DNA from: Eubacteriales bacterium
GTDB lineage: Bacteria > Bacillota > Clostridia > Acetivibrionales > JANLFN01
Direction of reading: 5' to 3'
DNA: 64,000 nt
NCBI GenBank assembly: GCA_024655885.1
Contig: JANLFN010000011.1
Coordinates: forward strand, 1-64,000
The position numbers and the translations under genes were made by a program. The notes below the pieces were generated by a model. The model worked only from the letters and a program-made list of their open reading frames with translations, did not search any database and was not told the DNA's origin. Shown here piece after piece: positions 34,021 through 43,011 of the stretch; position 1 is the first letter of the stretch, and the number at the start of each line of letters is the position of its first letter.

Positions 34021-36111
34021 ATGAAAGATTATACCGTTGAAAAGTTGCGCAACGTTTGTCTTATGTCCCATGGCGGAGCGGGTAAGACTACCCTGGCAGA
34101 AGCAATGTTGTTTAACACGGGAGTGCTTGACAGGTTTGGGAAGGTAGTGGACGGAACGACAACCACCGACTATGATCCGGAAGAAATTAAAAGGAAAATT
34201 TCTATAAGCACCGCCATAGCTCCATGTGAATGGAAGGATTATAAAATAAATATTATCGATACTCCCGGCTATTTTGATTTTGTTGGTGAAGTGAAGCAGG
34301 GCATCAGGGTGGCGGACGGCTGCATCATTCTGGTTCCTGCGAAGGGCGGAGTTGCAGTTGGAGCTGAAAAGTCCTGGGCCTATGCCAAGGACCAGGGTAT
34401 ACCCAAAATGTTTTTCGTGAGTAAAATGGACGAGGAAAATGCCAATTTCTTTGAGGTTTTGGACCAGCTGGTCAATACTTTCGGCAAAGGAGTCATTGCA
34501 TTTCAAATTCCCATAATTGAGGGGGGCAAGTTTACCGGCTTTGTTGATGTGATTAACATGCAGGGAAAAAAGTTCGACAAGGATAAGCTGGTGGATACGG
34601 CCATTCCCGCAGGCCTGAACGATAGGATTTCCGCAATAAAGGAGGCCTTGAACGAGGCCATCGCCGAGAGTGATGAAGAACTGATGGAAAAATACTTCGG
34701 CGGGGAGGAATTTACTCCCGAGGAAATCCGCAAGGGATTGCGCAATGGGATTGGAGACGGCTCCATTGTCCCCGTGTTTTGCGGTTCTGCGGCAAACAAT
34801 ATGGGCGTGCAGCCGCTGATGGACGCAGTTATAGAATATTTGCCTTCCCCTTCCGACAGACCGGCTGTAAAGGCAAAAAAACCGGGCAGCAACGAAACCA
34901 TAGAACTTAAGGCGGCAGCCGATGCACCGCTTTCCGCCATCGTATTCAAAACAGTGGCGGACCCCTTTGTAGGCAAGATTTCTCTGTTCAGGGTATACAC
35001 CGGTACATTGAAATCCGACTCGGTGGTGTATAATACAACTACCGAAAAGACTGAAAAAATCGCCAACCTTTTTATAATGAGAGGCAAAAAGCAGATTCCT
35101 GTGGATAAACTCATCGCAGGAGATATTGGAGGAGTTTCCAAGCTGCAGGCTACGAATACAAATGACACTCTCTGCGACCAGGGCAAGCCTGTTGTGCTTG
35201 ATAAGATAGAATTCCCAGAGCCGGTAATTTCCCTGGCTGTGGAGCCCAAGGCAAAGGGGGATGAAGAAAAAATAAGTTCGGGCTTGCAGAAGCTGCAGGA
35301 TGAAGATCCCACATTCAAGGTAGCCCTGAATAACGAGACGCACCAAACTCTCATTTCCGGTGTGGGAGAGCAGCACCTTGATGTGGTCGTGAGCAAGCTG
35401 AAGGCTAAATTCGGCGTATCCGTCAACCTTGTGGACCCGAAGGTCCCATACAGGGAAACCATCAGGAAAAAAGTCAAGGTGGAAGGCAAGCACAAAAAGC
35501 AGTCGGGCGGACACGGCCAGTATGGCCATGTGTGGATAGAATTCGAACCGGGTGAGAATGAGGACCTGACCTTCGAAGAAAAGATTTTCGGAGGCGCAGT
35601 GCCCAGACAATACTTCCCGGCCGTTGAAAAAGGCCTCCGTGAGGCAATCTTAAAAGGTGTTTTAGCCGGATATCCCGTTGTGAACCTGAAAGCCACCCTG
35701 GTGGATGGTTCTTTCCACCCTGTGGACTCTTCGGAAATGGCTTTTAAAATAGCCGCACGCCTGGCGTACAAGAAAGGCCTGGAGCAAGCTTCCCCGGTAT
35801 TGCTTGAGCCCATTGCCCATGTGGAGGTGTATGTGCCCGACAACTATATGGGCGATATCATCGGAGATTTGAATAAGCGCAGAGGCAGAATACTGGGTAT
35901 GAATCCGCAGGATGGGGGACTGCAGCAGGTTGTGGCCGAAGTGCCCCAGGCGGAAATGTTCAAATACGCAACGGATTTGAGGTCTATGACACAGGCGAGA
36001 GGTTTCTTCAAGCTGTGGTTTGAAAGGTATGAGGAGGCTCCTCCCAGCGTAAGCCAGAAGGTAATTGAGGAAGCCAAGAAGACAATGACTGATGAGGATG
36101 AAGACGAATAA
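34021..36111 (+). CDS. elongation factor G-like translational GTPase
   Basis: 696 residues with the full EF-G domain order: GTPase (1-270), beta-barrel domain II (300-390), domains III-V. The P-loop reads SHGGAGKTT (residues 16-24) rather than the AHIDAGKTT of FusA, and the G4 motif is SKMD rather than NKxD, which marks the EF-G-like paralogue group. G3 is DTPGYFDF. There is no str operon around it (no rpsL, rpsG or tuf), so it is not the main FusA. Paralogues act in ribosome recycling, stalled translation or under stress; the role here is open. AAGGGGG lies nine bases before the ATG. The acidic tail TDEDEDE is notable. Confidence 0.88.
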   Translation: MKDYTVEKLRNVCLMSHGGAGKTTLAEAMLFNTGVLDRFGKVVDGTTTTDYDPEEIKRKISISTAIAPCEWKDYKINIIDTPGYFDFVGEVKQGIRVADGCIILVPAKGGVAVGAEKSWAYAKDQGIPKMFFVSKMDEENANFFEVLDQLVNTFGKGVIAFQIPIIEGGKFTGFVDVINMQGKKFDKDKLVDTAIPAGLNDRISAIKEALNEAIAESDEELMEKYFGGEEFTPEEIRKGLRNGIGDGSIVPVFCGSAANNMGVQPLMDAVIEYLPSPSDRPAVKAKKPGSNETIELKAAADAPLSAIVFKTVADPFVGKISLFRVYTGTLKSDSVVYNTTTEKTEKIANLFIMRGKKQIPVDKLIAGDIGGVSKLQATNTNDTLCDQGKPVVLDKIEFPEPVISLAVEPKAKGDEEKISSGLQKLQDEDPTFKVALNNETHQTLISGVGEQHLDVVVSKLKAKFGVSVNLVDPKVPYRETIRKKVKVEGKHKKQSGGHGQYGHVWIEFEPGENEDLTFEEKIFGGAVPRQYFPAVEKGLREAILKGVLAGYPVVNLKATLVDGSFHPVDSSEMAFKIAARLAYKKGLEQASPVLLEPIAHVEVYVPDNYMGDIIGDLNKRRGRILGMNPQDGGLQQVVAEVPQAEMFKYATDLRSMTQARGFFKLWFERYEEAPPSVSQKVIEEAKKTMTDEDEDE

Positions 36112-36131
36112 ACGTGAATAAACGGTAATGG

Positions 36132-36172
36132 AAAGGGATGCTGTAAACTTATACGGCGTCCCTTTAATTTTA
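36132..36172 (+). terminator. terminator after the EF-G-like gene
   Basis: AAAGGGATGCTGTA (36132-36145) pairs with TACGGCGTCCCTTT (36152-36165) with two G-T pairs, then AATTTTA. Confidence 0.85.
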
Positions 36173-36207
36173 GATAACGTATGGAAAATTTAAAGAAAAT
36201 GTGTAAA

Positions 36208-36244
36208 AAATAACTGTCTTGCACACGCAGCACAGTTATTTTAT
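36208..36244. terminator. second terminator-like hairpin
   Basis: AAATAACTGT (36208-36217) pairs perfectly with ACAGTTATTT (36232-36241), preceded by A-run and followed by TATTG. Confidence 0.7.
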
Positions 36245-36363
36245 TGACAATCGCCTAATTTCCATAAGATTTTACCTGATCTTAAATTCCATGTCGATTT
36301 CTATCAATGTTCATAAATAAATACAATAAATCTAAATATGTTTATATAAATTTCTATCAATCT

Positions 36364-36381
36364 TTGTTAATATTTTGATAA
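36364..36381. promoter_or_regulatory. possible Rex operator
   Basis: TTGTTAA-TATT-TTGATAA matches the clostridial Rex pattern TTGTTAA-N4-TTAACAA in 12 of 14 arm positions. It lies about 200 bases upstream of the hydrogenase promoter. Confidence 0.5.
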
Positions 36382-36500
36382 AGTTATGATTTTACTGGCC
36401 TTTCAACAGCGAAATTTTCAAAAAGCATATTTACAAAACAGCAAATGTACAAATATAAATACATAAGGCGTAAGGGGATGGACCTTGAATAGAAGCAAAC

Positions 36501-36552
36501 ATTGTTAAATGAAACCACAAAGATTGTTAATTAAATGCGTAAAGACTGTTAA
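36501..36552 (+). repeat. three TGTTAA direct repeats, 22-base period
   Basis: TTGTTAA at 36502 and 36524 and CTGTTAA at 36546 are spaced exactly 22 bases, two helical turns, and the first two units also share a trailing AAAG. The third ends 13 bases before the -35 box. They look like phased binding sites for a regulator of the hydrogenase operon. Confidence 0.75.
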
Positions 36553-36564
36553 TATTTAAATTAA

Positions 36565-36593
36565 TTGACAATTATATTCCCGGGGACTAAAAT
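36565..36593 (+). promoter_or_regulatory. sigma-A promoter of the hydrogenase operon
   Basis: TTGACA (36565-36570), 17-base spacer, TAAAAT (36588-36593). The leader to hndA is about 220 bases and contains TTGTAT-TTCTT-ATACAA (near 36751) and TGTTAACA (near 36738). Confidence 0.85.
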
Positions 36594-36819
36594 TATTAAA
36601 TATCAGATGAACAATGTATACAAAATAGGCTGTCAGACGTTTCTTGGATAGAGAGTGAAAATTGTCATAGCATAGCTCCGGAATATAGAAGAACTGGTAT
36701 ATAAACCACGAGGTAGTGCAACCGGAAAACGGTATTATGTTAACAAAAGGTTGTATTTCTTATACAAGCGAGGCAGAATTAATGAATAAAAATATATAAC
36801 TTGTAAAGGGGTTTTAAAA

Positions 36820-37317
36820 ATGAGTGTAGCTGGCGAATGCTGCTGTGGAAATGTGGATACAAGGGAACAGAAGCTTACGGAAATTATAGAAAAGTATAAA
36901 AACACCAAGGGGGCATTAATTCCGGTGCTGCATGAAGCACAGGAGCTGTACGGCTATCTTCCCTTAAAGGTGCAGAAAAAGATTTCGGAGGGGTTGGACG
37001 TACCGCTTGCTGAAATTTATGGGGTTGTGACGTTTTATACCCAATTTTCACTGAATGCGAAAGGCAAGTATAAGATACAGGTATGCCTGGGAACCGCGTG
37101 CTATGTCAAGGGGTCCAGCAAGGTGCTGGACAAACTGAGGGAAAAGCTGGGAATCAATGTGGGAGAATGTACCGAAGATGGCCTGTTTTCCCTGGACGCA
37201 TGCCGGTGTGTCGGGGCTTGCGGTTTGGCGCCGGTGATGATGATTAATGACGACGTCTATGGGAGACTGACTGTGGATGATGTGGAAGGGATTATTGAAA
37301 AGTACAGGAACAAATGA
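36820..37317 (+). CDS. hndA: hydrogenase subunit HndA/HydC-like (NuoE family)
   Basis: 165 residues of the NuoE/thioredoxin-like [2Fe-2S] family. Helical N-terminal part (LIPVLHEAQELYGYLP, IYGVVTFYTQF) and ligands in CLGTACYVKG and DACRCVGACGLAP, giving the usual four cysteines. It passes electrons between the flavin subunit and the rest of the complex. The extra N-terminal CCCG is unusual. AAGGGG lies eight bases before the ATG. First gene of hndABCD. Confidence 0.92.
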   Translation: MSVAGECCCGNVDTREQKLTEIIEKYKNTKGALIPVLHEAQELYGYLPLKVQKKISEGLDVPLAEIYGVVTFYTQFSLNAKGKYKIQVCLGTACYVKGSSKVLDKLREKLGINVGECTEDGLFSLDACRCVGACGLAPVMMINDDVYGRLTVDDVEGIIEKYRNK

Positions 37318-37389
37318 GTTTTACGGTCCAATCAATGGTTTTCAAAAGTGCAGGCAGGTACGTGAAAGATATTATTGGAGGTATTTTCA

Positions 37390-37773
37390 ATGAAGACAAT
37401 AACTGAGCTGGAGGAAATAAGAAAGAGGACCCTGGAAAAAATAAAACCGGGAACAAACAGCAACAGGCTGAGAATCCTGGTGGGAATGGCAACCTGTGGG
37501 ATAGCGGCGGGTGCAAGGCCGGTCATGAATGCCTTTATAGAAGAATTAAAGAAAAGGAACATAAGCGATGTGACCGTTACTATGACAGGATGCATCGGTG
37601 CTTGCAGGCTTGAGCCCATTGTAGAAGTAATAGACTCCGACGGGAGACGGGTCACCTATGTCAAAATGACCGAGGAGAAAGCAGCCCGGGTGGTGGTTGA
37701 ACACATTGTAAACGGCCGGGTGTGCGTCGACTATACCATCGGTGAGGCGGAAAGGAAAACGGCGGAAGGCTGA
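37390..37773 (+). CDS. hndB: hydrogenase subunit HndB-like (2Fe-2S thioredoxin fold)
   Basis: 127 residues from the ATG at 37390 (GGAGG upstream). Thioredoxin-like [2Fe-2S] ferredoxin with cysteines in GMATCGIAAGARP and MTGCIGACRLEP, as in HndB of Desulfovibrio and clostridia. It is a small electron-transfer subunit. It follows hndA by 72 bases; the 139-base gap to hndC holds a copy of an interspersed repeat, which does not contain an obvious promoter. Confidence 0.9.
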   Translation: MKTITELEEIRKRTLEKIKPGTNSNRLRILVGMATCGIAAGARPVMNAFIEELKKRNISDVTVTMTGCIGACRLEPIVEVIDSDGRRVTYVKMTEEKAARVVVEHIVNGRVCVDYTIGEAERKTAEG

Positions 37774-37905
37774 GGCGGGAAAGGCTGAAAAGCTGAGAGG
37801 CTGAGGGAAAACCAGTTACGCGGTAAATAGGCTCAGCCTGGCAGAGCCAGAAACTCAGTGTTTGCAAAGCAAAATCTCAGCATTTACGCAGTAAACAAGA
37901 GGGAG
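37771..37905 (+). repeat. CTGAG-rich interspersed repeat, copy 2
   Basis: This spacer between hndB and hndC matches the minus strand of 14113-14252 in the same block order (GCTGAGGGAAAACCAGTT, AGGCTCAGCCTGGCAG, CCAGAAACTCAG, TACGCAGTAAAC). Copies therefore sit inside two unrelated operons without breaking a gene. Confidence 0.8.
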
Positions 37906-37912
37906 GATCAAA

Positions 37913-39709
37913 ATGCAAATATATAGGGCACATGTGCTGATTTGCGGGGGGACCGGATGTACCTCTTCCGGGTCCGAAAACGTGAAGAAGGAATTTGAAG
38001 AACAATTAAAAAAGCATCATTTGGAAAATGAGGTCCAAATTGTGGGGACAGGGTGTTTCGGCTTGTGTGCCAGAGGTCCTGTCGTGGTGGTATACCCTGA
38101 AGGGGCCATGTACACCATGGTGCGGGTAGAGGATGTAGAAGAAATCGTCACCGAGCACCTCTTAAAGGGGCGGATGGTCCGGAGGCTTTTGGCAGGGGGC
38201 CAGGAGGCAGGAGATGTCACCCAATCCCTGGACAAAGTGGACTTTTTCAAAAAGCAGTTGAGGATTGCCCTGAGGAACTGTGGAATCATCAACCCGGAGG
38301 ACATTGACGAGTACATCGCCTTTGACGGGTACAAAGCCCTTACCAAAGTCCTCACCGAAATGACCCCGGAGCAGGTCATCGACACCGTGAAGAGGTCGGG
38401 GCTGAGAGGAAGGGGAGGAGCGGGATTCCCCACGGGGTTGAAATGGGAGTTCGCCGCCAGGCAGCAGAACGAGACCAAATACGTGTGCTGCAATGCGGAT
38501 GAAGGAGACCCGGGAGCCTTCATGGACCGGAGTGTCCTGGAAGGAGACCCCCATTCGGTTATTGAGGCCATGATCATCGCAGGGTACGCCATCGGGGCGC
38601 ACCAGGGCTTCATCTATGTGAGGGCCGAATACCCCATCGCTGTGAAGCGGCTGGAGATTGCCATAGGGCAGGCTAAAGAATACGGGCTGCTGGGGAAGAA
38701 CATCCTGGGGACGGGTTTTGCCTTTGACCTTGAACTGAGGCTGGGGGCAGGGGCCTTTGTATGTGGAGAGGAAACCGCCCTTATGACCTCCATCGAAGGG
38801 CACCGGGGAGAGCCGAGGCCTAGGCCGCCCTTCCCGGCCGTAAAGGGTCTGTGGGGGAAACCCACCATTCTCAACAACGTAGAAACCTTTGCCAACATTC
38901 CCAGGATCATCCTCAACGGGGCAGAGTGGTTTGCGGGCATCGGCACCGAGAGGAGCAAAGGCACCAAAGTCTTTGCCATGGGAGGAAAAATAAACAACAC
39001 GGGGCTGCTGGAAGTCCCCATGGGGACCACCCTAAGGGAGGTCATCTACGACATCGGGGGAGGGATTCCCGGAGGGAAGAAATTCAAGGCCGCCCAGACC
39101 GGAGGGCCGTCGGGAGGATGCATTCCTGCCAGCCATATCGACACGCCCATCGAATATGACACCTTGGTCCAGCTGGGGTCTATGATGGGCTCCGGAGGAC
39201 TTATCGTCATGGACGAAGACACCTGCATGGTGGACATCGCCCGGTACTTCCTGGACTTCACTGTGGACGAATCCTGCGGGAAATGTCCACCATGCCGCAT
39301 TGGCACCAAGAGGATGCTGGAAATACTGGAGAGGATTACCGGGGGCAAGGGAGAAGAAGGAGACATTGAGAAGCTGGAGACCCTGGCCAAAAACATCAAG
39401 GCCTCCGCTCTGTGCGCCCTGGGGCAGTCGGCGCCTAACCCGGTGCTGAGCACCTTAAGGTACTTCCGGGACGAATATGAAGCCCACGTGAAAGAAAAGA
39501 GATGCCCGGCGGGCGTATGCAAAGCCATGATGAAATACGTCATCAACGCGGACAGCTGCAAAAGCTGCGGCATCTGTGCCAAGAACTGTCCTGTGGGGGC
39601 CATTGAGGGAGAGAAAAAAGTACCGTACCGCATTGATCAGGACAAGTGCATCAAATGCGGGACATGCATGGAAAAATGTCCATTCAAGGCCATATTCAAA
39701 AACGTGTAG
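37913..39709 (+). CDS. hndC: hydrogenase flavin subunit HndC/HydB-like (NuoF family)
   Basis: 598 residues. An N-terminal [2Fe-2S] thioredoxin-like domain (CGGTGCTSSGS, GTGCFGLC) is followed by the NuoF core: GRGGAGFPTGLKWEFA and NADEGDPGAFMDR for NAD(H) and FMN, CGEETALMTSIEG, and SCGKCPPCRIGTKRML for [4Fe-4S]. The C-terminus has a 2[4Fe-4S] ferredoxin: CKSCGICAKNCPVGAI and CIKCGTCMEKCPFKAI. It is the probable site of electron bifurcation or NAD reduction. Codons end in G or C much more often than in neighbouring genes, as in hndD, possibly reflecting high expression. hndD starts 18 bases later. Confidence 0.95.
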   Translation: MQIYRAHVLICGGTGCTSSGSENVKKEFEEQLKKHHLENEVQIVGTGCFGLCARGPVVVVYPEGAMYTMVRVEDVEEIVTEHLLKGRMVRRLLAGGQEAGDVTQSLDKVDFFKKQLRIALRNCGIINPEDIDEYIAFDGYKALTKVLTEMTPEQVIDTVKRSGLRGRGGAGFPTGLKWEFAARQQNETKYVCCNADEGDPGAFMDRSVLEGDPHSVIEAMIIAGYAIGAHQGFIYVRAEYPIAVKRLEIAIGQAKEYGLLGKNILGTGFAFDLELRLGAGAFVCGEETALMTSIEGHRGEPRPRPPFPAVKGLWGKPTILNNVETFANIPRIILNGAEWFAGIGTERSKGTKVFAMGGKINNTGLLEVPMGTTLREVIYDIGGGIPGGKKFKAAQTGGPSGGCIPASHIDTPIEYDTLVQLGSMMGSGGLIVMDEDTCMVDIARYFLDFTVDESCGKCPPCRIGTKRMLEILERITGGKGEEGDIEKLETLAKNIKASALCALGQSAPNPVLSTLRYFRDEYEAHVKEKRCPAGVCKAMMKYVINADSCKSCGICAKNCPVGAIEGEKKVPYRIDQDKCIKCGTCMEKCPFKAIFKNV

Positions 39710-39727
39710 GGAAAGGGGAGAAAACAC

Positions 39728-41479
39728 ATGGAAACAGTCAACATCACCATCGACGGAAGAAAACTGCAGGTACCGGGGAACTATACCGTGCTGGAAGCAG
39801 CCAAGCAGGCCAACATCGCCATACCCACCCTGTGCTTCCTGAAAGACATCAATGAAATCGGGGCCTGCCGGATGTGCGTCGTAGAAATCCAGGGGGCGAG
39901 AAGCCTGCAGGCCGCGTGCGTCTACCCTGTCTCCGAGGGATTAGTCATCAACACCCAGACCCCTGCCGTCCGCGAATCCAGGAAAGTCACCCTGGAGCTC
40001 ATCCTGTCCAACCATGACCGGAAATGCCTCACCTGTGTGCGGAGCAACAACTGTGAGCTGCAGAAGCTGGCCGAGGAACTCAACATCAGCGACGTGCGGT
40101 TTGAAGGAGAGACCTACCGGCTGCCCGTCGACCACCTGTCGCCGTCCGTTGTCCGGGACCCCAACAAATGCATCCTGTGCCGGCGGTGTATCAGCATGTG
40201 CAAAAACATCCAGAAAGTAGGCGTCATCGATACCAGCCAGAGGGGCTTCAAGACCATCGTATCCTCCGCCTTCAACCAGTCCCTGGCTGAAGTGCCTTGC
40301 ATCAACTGCGGGCAGTGCATCACCGTATGTCCCGTAGGAGCCCTCAGAGAAAAGGACGATACCGACCGGGTATGGGAGGCGCTGGCTAACCCGGAGCTGC
40401 ACGTCGTCGTGCAGACTGCGCCGGCCGTCAGGGTGGCCCTGGGAGAAGAATTCGGCCTGCCCATCGGCAGCCGGGTCACCAGCCAGATGGTGGCGGCCCT
40501 CAAGAGGCTGGGATTCAGCAAAGTCTTCGACACCGACACCGCGGCAGACCTGACCATCATGGAGGAGGGGACCGAACTGCTGGAGAGGCTGAAAAACGGA
40601 GGAAAGCTGCCTCTCATCACCTCATGCAGCCCGGGATGGATTAAATACTGCGAACACAACTACCCCGAATTCCTAGACAACCTGTCCAGCTGCAAATCGC
40701 CCCATGAAATGTTCGGGGCCGTATTGAAATCCTACTATGCCCAAAAACAGGGGATAGACCCGGACAAAATCTTTGTCGTGTCCATCATGCCGTGTACCGC
40801 TAAGAAATTTGAGGCCAAACGGCCGGAACTGGCAGCCACGGGGCGCCCGGATGTGGACGTGGTATTGACCACCCGGGAGCTGGCGAGAATGATCCGGGAA
40901 GCGGGCATCGACTTTACAGGACTGCCGGAGGGGCACTTTGACGACCCCATGGGAGAGGCCACAGGAGCAGGAGTCATCTTCGGGGCCACCGGAGGAGTCA
41001 TGGAGGCTGCGCTGAGGACTGTGGCGGAAATCCTGGAAGGAAAGCCCGTAGACAACATCGAATACACAGCCGTCCGGGGGACCGAAGGGATCAAGGAAGC
41101 CGTCGTAGAAGCCGGAGGAATCAAAATCAAGGCGGCGGTAGCCCACGGCACGGGGAACGCCAAAAAGCTGCTGGAGCGGATCAAGGCGGGAGAGGCAGAG
41201 TACCATTTCGTAGAAATCATGGCATGCCCGGGGGGCTGCGTGACCGGAGGAGGACAGCCCATTCAGCCGTCGAAGGTAAGGAGCTGGGTAGACCTGAGGA
41301 AGGAGAGGGCCAAAGCCATCTATGAAGAGGATAGGAACATGCCCATCCGGAAGTCCCATGAAAATCCGAAGGTCAAAATGCTGTACGAGGAGTACTTTGA
41401 GAAGCCGGGGAGCCATAGGGCCCATGAGCTGCTGCATACCCACTACACCCAGAGGGAGAACTACCCCGAGGCCAGGTGA
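39728..41479 (+). CDS. hndD: [FeFe] hydrogenase catalytic subunit HndD/HydA-like
   Basis: 583 residues. It makes or oxidises H2. Accessory clusters in order: N-terminal [2Fe-2S] (GACRMCVVEI), His-ligated [4Fe-4S] (HDRKCLTCVRSNNC), two [4Fe-4S] (CILCRRCISMC, CINCGQCITVCP). H-cluster motifs: L1 TSCSPGW (residues 298-304), L2 MPCTAKKFEA and L3 EIMACPGGCVTGGGQP. L1 has Ser at the second position of the usual Cys pair. Together with hndABC it should form a cytoplasmic, probably electron-bifurcating complex coupling ferredoxin, NAD(H) and H2. GGAAAGGGGAG is the ribosome site. Last gene of the operon; the terminator is at 41713. Confidence 0.95.
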   Translation: METVNITIDGRKLQVPGNYTVLEAAKQANIAIPTLCFLKDINEIGACRMCVVEIQGARSLQAACVYPVSEGLVINTQTPAVRESRKVTLELILSNHDRKCLTCVRSNNCELQKLAEELNISDVRFEGETYRLPVDHLSPSVVRDPNKCILCRRCISMCKNIQKVGVIDTSQRGFKTIVSSAFNQSLAEVPCINCGQCITVCPVGALREKDDTDRVWEALANPELHVVVQTAPAVRVALGEEFGLPIGSRVTSQMVAALKRLGFSKVFDTDTAADLTIMEEGTELLERLKNGGKLPLITSCSPGWIKYCEHNYPEFLDNLSSCKSPHEMFGAVLKSYYAQKQGIDPDKIFVVSIMPCTAKKFEAKRPELAATGRPDVDVVLTTRELARMIREAGIDFTGLPEGHFDDPMGEATGAGVIFGATGGVMEAALRTVAEILEGKPVDNIEYTAVRGTEGIKEAVVEAGGIKIKAAVAHGTGNAKKLLERIKAGEAEYHFVEIMACPGGCVTGGGQPIQPSKVRSWVDLRKERAKAIYEEDRNMPIRKSHENPKVKMLYEEYFEKPGSHRAHELLHTHYTQRENYPEAR

Positions 41480-41690
41480 AATGGGGCTGAGAGCTGAGGT
41501 AGCAGATGGGCTCTGGAGAAGGGGCAAGATTGAGAAAACACTTGAACCTTGAACAACTAATAAGCAATGCTGCAGCTTCTAACCTTGAACAGCTCATAAG
41601 AAAGGCTTCAACCTCAACCTTGAAGGGCTAACAAGGATCACTTCAGCCTTTCTGTCAAGGGGACTGAAGTTTAAGGGATGAGTAAAAGAG
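41480..41690. repeat. low-complexity repeats after hndD
   Basis: AACCTTGAACA-CT-ATAAG occurs at about 41547 and 41581, with a further CAACCTTGAAGGGCTAAC near 41619, and GGCTGAGAGCTGAGG at 41486. Non-coding; no terminator until 41713. Confidence 0.5.
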
Positions 41691-41712
41691 AGATATTTAT
41701 TAATAGAGATAA

Positions 41713-41755
41713 AATAATTAAAGGACCGGTTTTCCGGTCCTTTAATTATTTATTT
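41713..41755. terminator. bidirectional terminator of hndD and hup
   Basis: A perfect 17-bp stem (41713-41729 with 41734-41750) closed by TTTT, core AAAGGACCGG/CCGGTCCTTT, with A/T runs on both outer sides. It overlaps the stop of the convergent HU gene. Confidence 0.92.
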
Positions 41756-42021
41756 ACCATATCCTTTAAGGCTTTCCCAACTTTAAATATGGGCACCTTG
41801 GATGCCGGGATGGTTATCTCGGACTTGGTCTGGGGATTTCTGCCCTTTCTGGCGGCCCTCTGCCGGACTTCAAATGAACCGAAACCTACCAGTTGGACCT
41901 TGTCACCCTTTGCCAGCGCCTCTTCAACGCTTTCTAAAAATGCGTTGAGCGCTTTTTCCGCGTTCTTTCTGGGCATATTGCCCTTTTCAGCCATATCTGC
42001 GATCAAATCTGCCTTATTCAT
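41746..42021 (-). CDS. hup: DNA-binding protein HU
   Basis: 91 residues, standard HU length: [19 protein letters not shown], the hinge [20 protein letters not shown] and the DNA-clasping arm [16 protein letters not shown]. It bends and compacts DNA as a dimer. AGGGAGG precedes the ATG. It follows mazG by 35 bases and shares its transcript, a common clostridial arrangement near yabM/mazG. Confidence 0.97.
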   Translation of the reverse strand: MNKADLIADMAEKGNMPRKNAEKALNAFLESVEEALAKGDKVQLVGFGSFEVRQRAARKGRNPQTKSEITIPASKVPIFKVGKALKDMVNK

Positions 42022-42056
42022 TATTAACCTCCCTTCTGCCTTTTCCCAATATAGTT

Positions 42057-42857
42057 TTATCCTTTTTTTCCAGAAATATGTATTTTCGCTTCATTCCACA
42101 GTTTGTCCATTTCGGAAAGTGTCATTTCCTCCAAATTTTTGCCTGATTTCAGGGCCTCCTTCTCGATGTATTCGAACCTTTTGATGAACTTGTTTGTTGT
42201 TTCGCTTAAAGCGAGTTCAGGCTGAACATCAAGAAACCTTGACAAATTAACGAGCGAAAAGAATACATCTCCCATTTCATCCGTTATTCTTGCCACATTT
42301 TTACTTTTATATACATCCTTTAATTCCTGTATTTCTTCAAGCACCTTGTCAAACACATCCTCCGCGTTATCCAAGTCAAATCCTACCTGTGAAGCCTTTT
42401 GCTGAACTTTGAAGCTTCTCATCAAGGCCGGTAAATTGGAAGGGACGTCTTTCAACACTTCGGTATGGCTTTTAATTCCCTTTTCCTTCTTCTTAATAGC
42501 CTCCCAGTTATTCACAACCTCCTCGGGGGTGTCCGCCTTATCATTGCCGAAAACATGGGTATGCCGTAGAATCAGCTTGCGGCATATGGCAGTGATGACA
42601 TCCTGCATGTTGAAGGCATTTTTTTCGGAGGCGATCTGTGCCTGGAATACCACTTGCAGAAGCAAGTCTCCCAACTCTTCACACATTTTTTTACTGCTGT
42701 TGAGGTCTATTGCCTCCAGGACCTCATAGGTTTCCTCAATCAAATACCTTTTCAGGCTCTCATGGGTTTGCTCCCTGTCCCACGGGCACCCCTTTTCGCT
42801 TCTTAAAAGGGCCATGATTTCCAGCAAATCCTTTAATTCATACTTGTCTTTTAACAT
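42057..42857 (-). CDS. mazG: nucleoside triphosphate pyrophosphohydrolase MazG
   Basis: 266 residues from the ATG at 42857 (GGGAG about nine bases upstream). Two MazG all-alpha domains: [19 protein letters not shown] with EExxE metal ligands and [20 protein letters not shown] in the second. It hydrolyses NTPs and dNTPs to monophosphates, a house-cleaning and stress role. First gene of a mazG-hup unit; a hairpin AAAATTGG/CCAATTTT (42967-42987) lies in its leader. Confidence 0.94.
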   Translation of the reverse strand: MLKDKYELKDLLEIMALLRSEKGCPWDREQTHESLKRYLIEETYEVLEAIDLNSSKKMCEELGDLLLQVVFQAQIASEKNAFNMQDVITAICRKLILRHTHVFGNDKADTPEEVVNNWEAIKKKEKGIKSHTEVLKDVPSNLPALMRSFKVQQKASQVGFDLDNAEDVFDKVLEEIQELKDVYKSKNVARITDEMGDVFFSLVNLSRFLDVQPELALSETTNKFIKRFEYIEKEALKSGKNLEEMTLSEMDKLWNEAKIHISGKKG

Positions 42858-43011
42858 AATTGCGTCTCCCATCCTGAGTAAATTAATTTATGCACGGCGG
42901 CTCCGCCATTACAGATACCCTCATTCAATTTTTAATGCCTCTATAGATACCGAACTCTAAAGTTAAAAATTGGATCAATACCAATTTTTATTTTTAAAGT
43001 ACTTTATCGAT

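Noticed and set aside
33988-35610. Long minus-strand open frame (540 codons) opposite the EF-G-like gene
   Set aside because: The plus-strand frame is a clear full-length translational GTPase; the minus frame shows no known motif and is a codon-bias shadow.
36501-36552. 22-base repeats considered as a CRISPR array
   Set aside because: Only the TGTTAA core recurs, without long identical repeats or spacers, and no cas genes are nearby; phased operator sites fit better.
40673-41527. Minus-strand open frame opposite the hydrogenase gene
   Set aside because: The opposite strand is an unambiguous HydA; the frame follows from high G/C in third positions.
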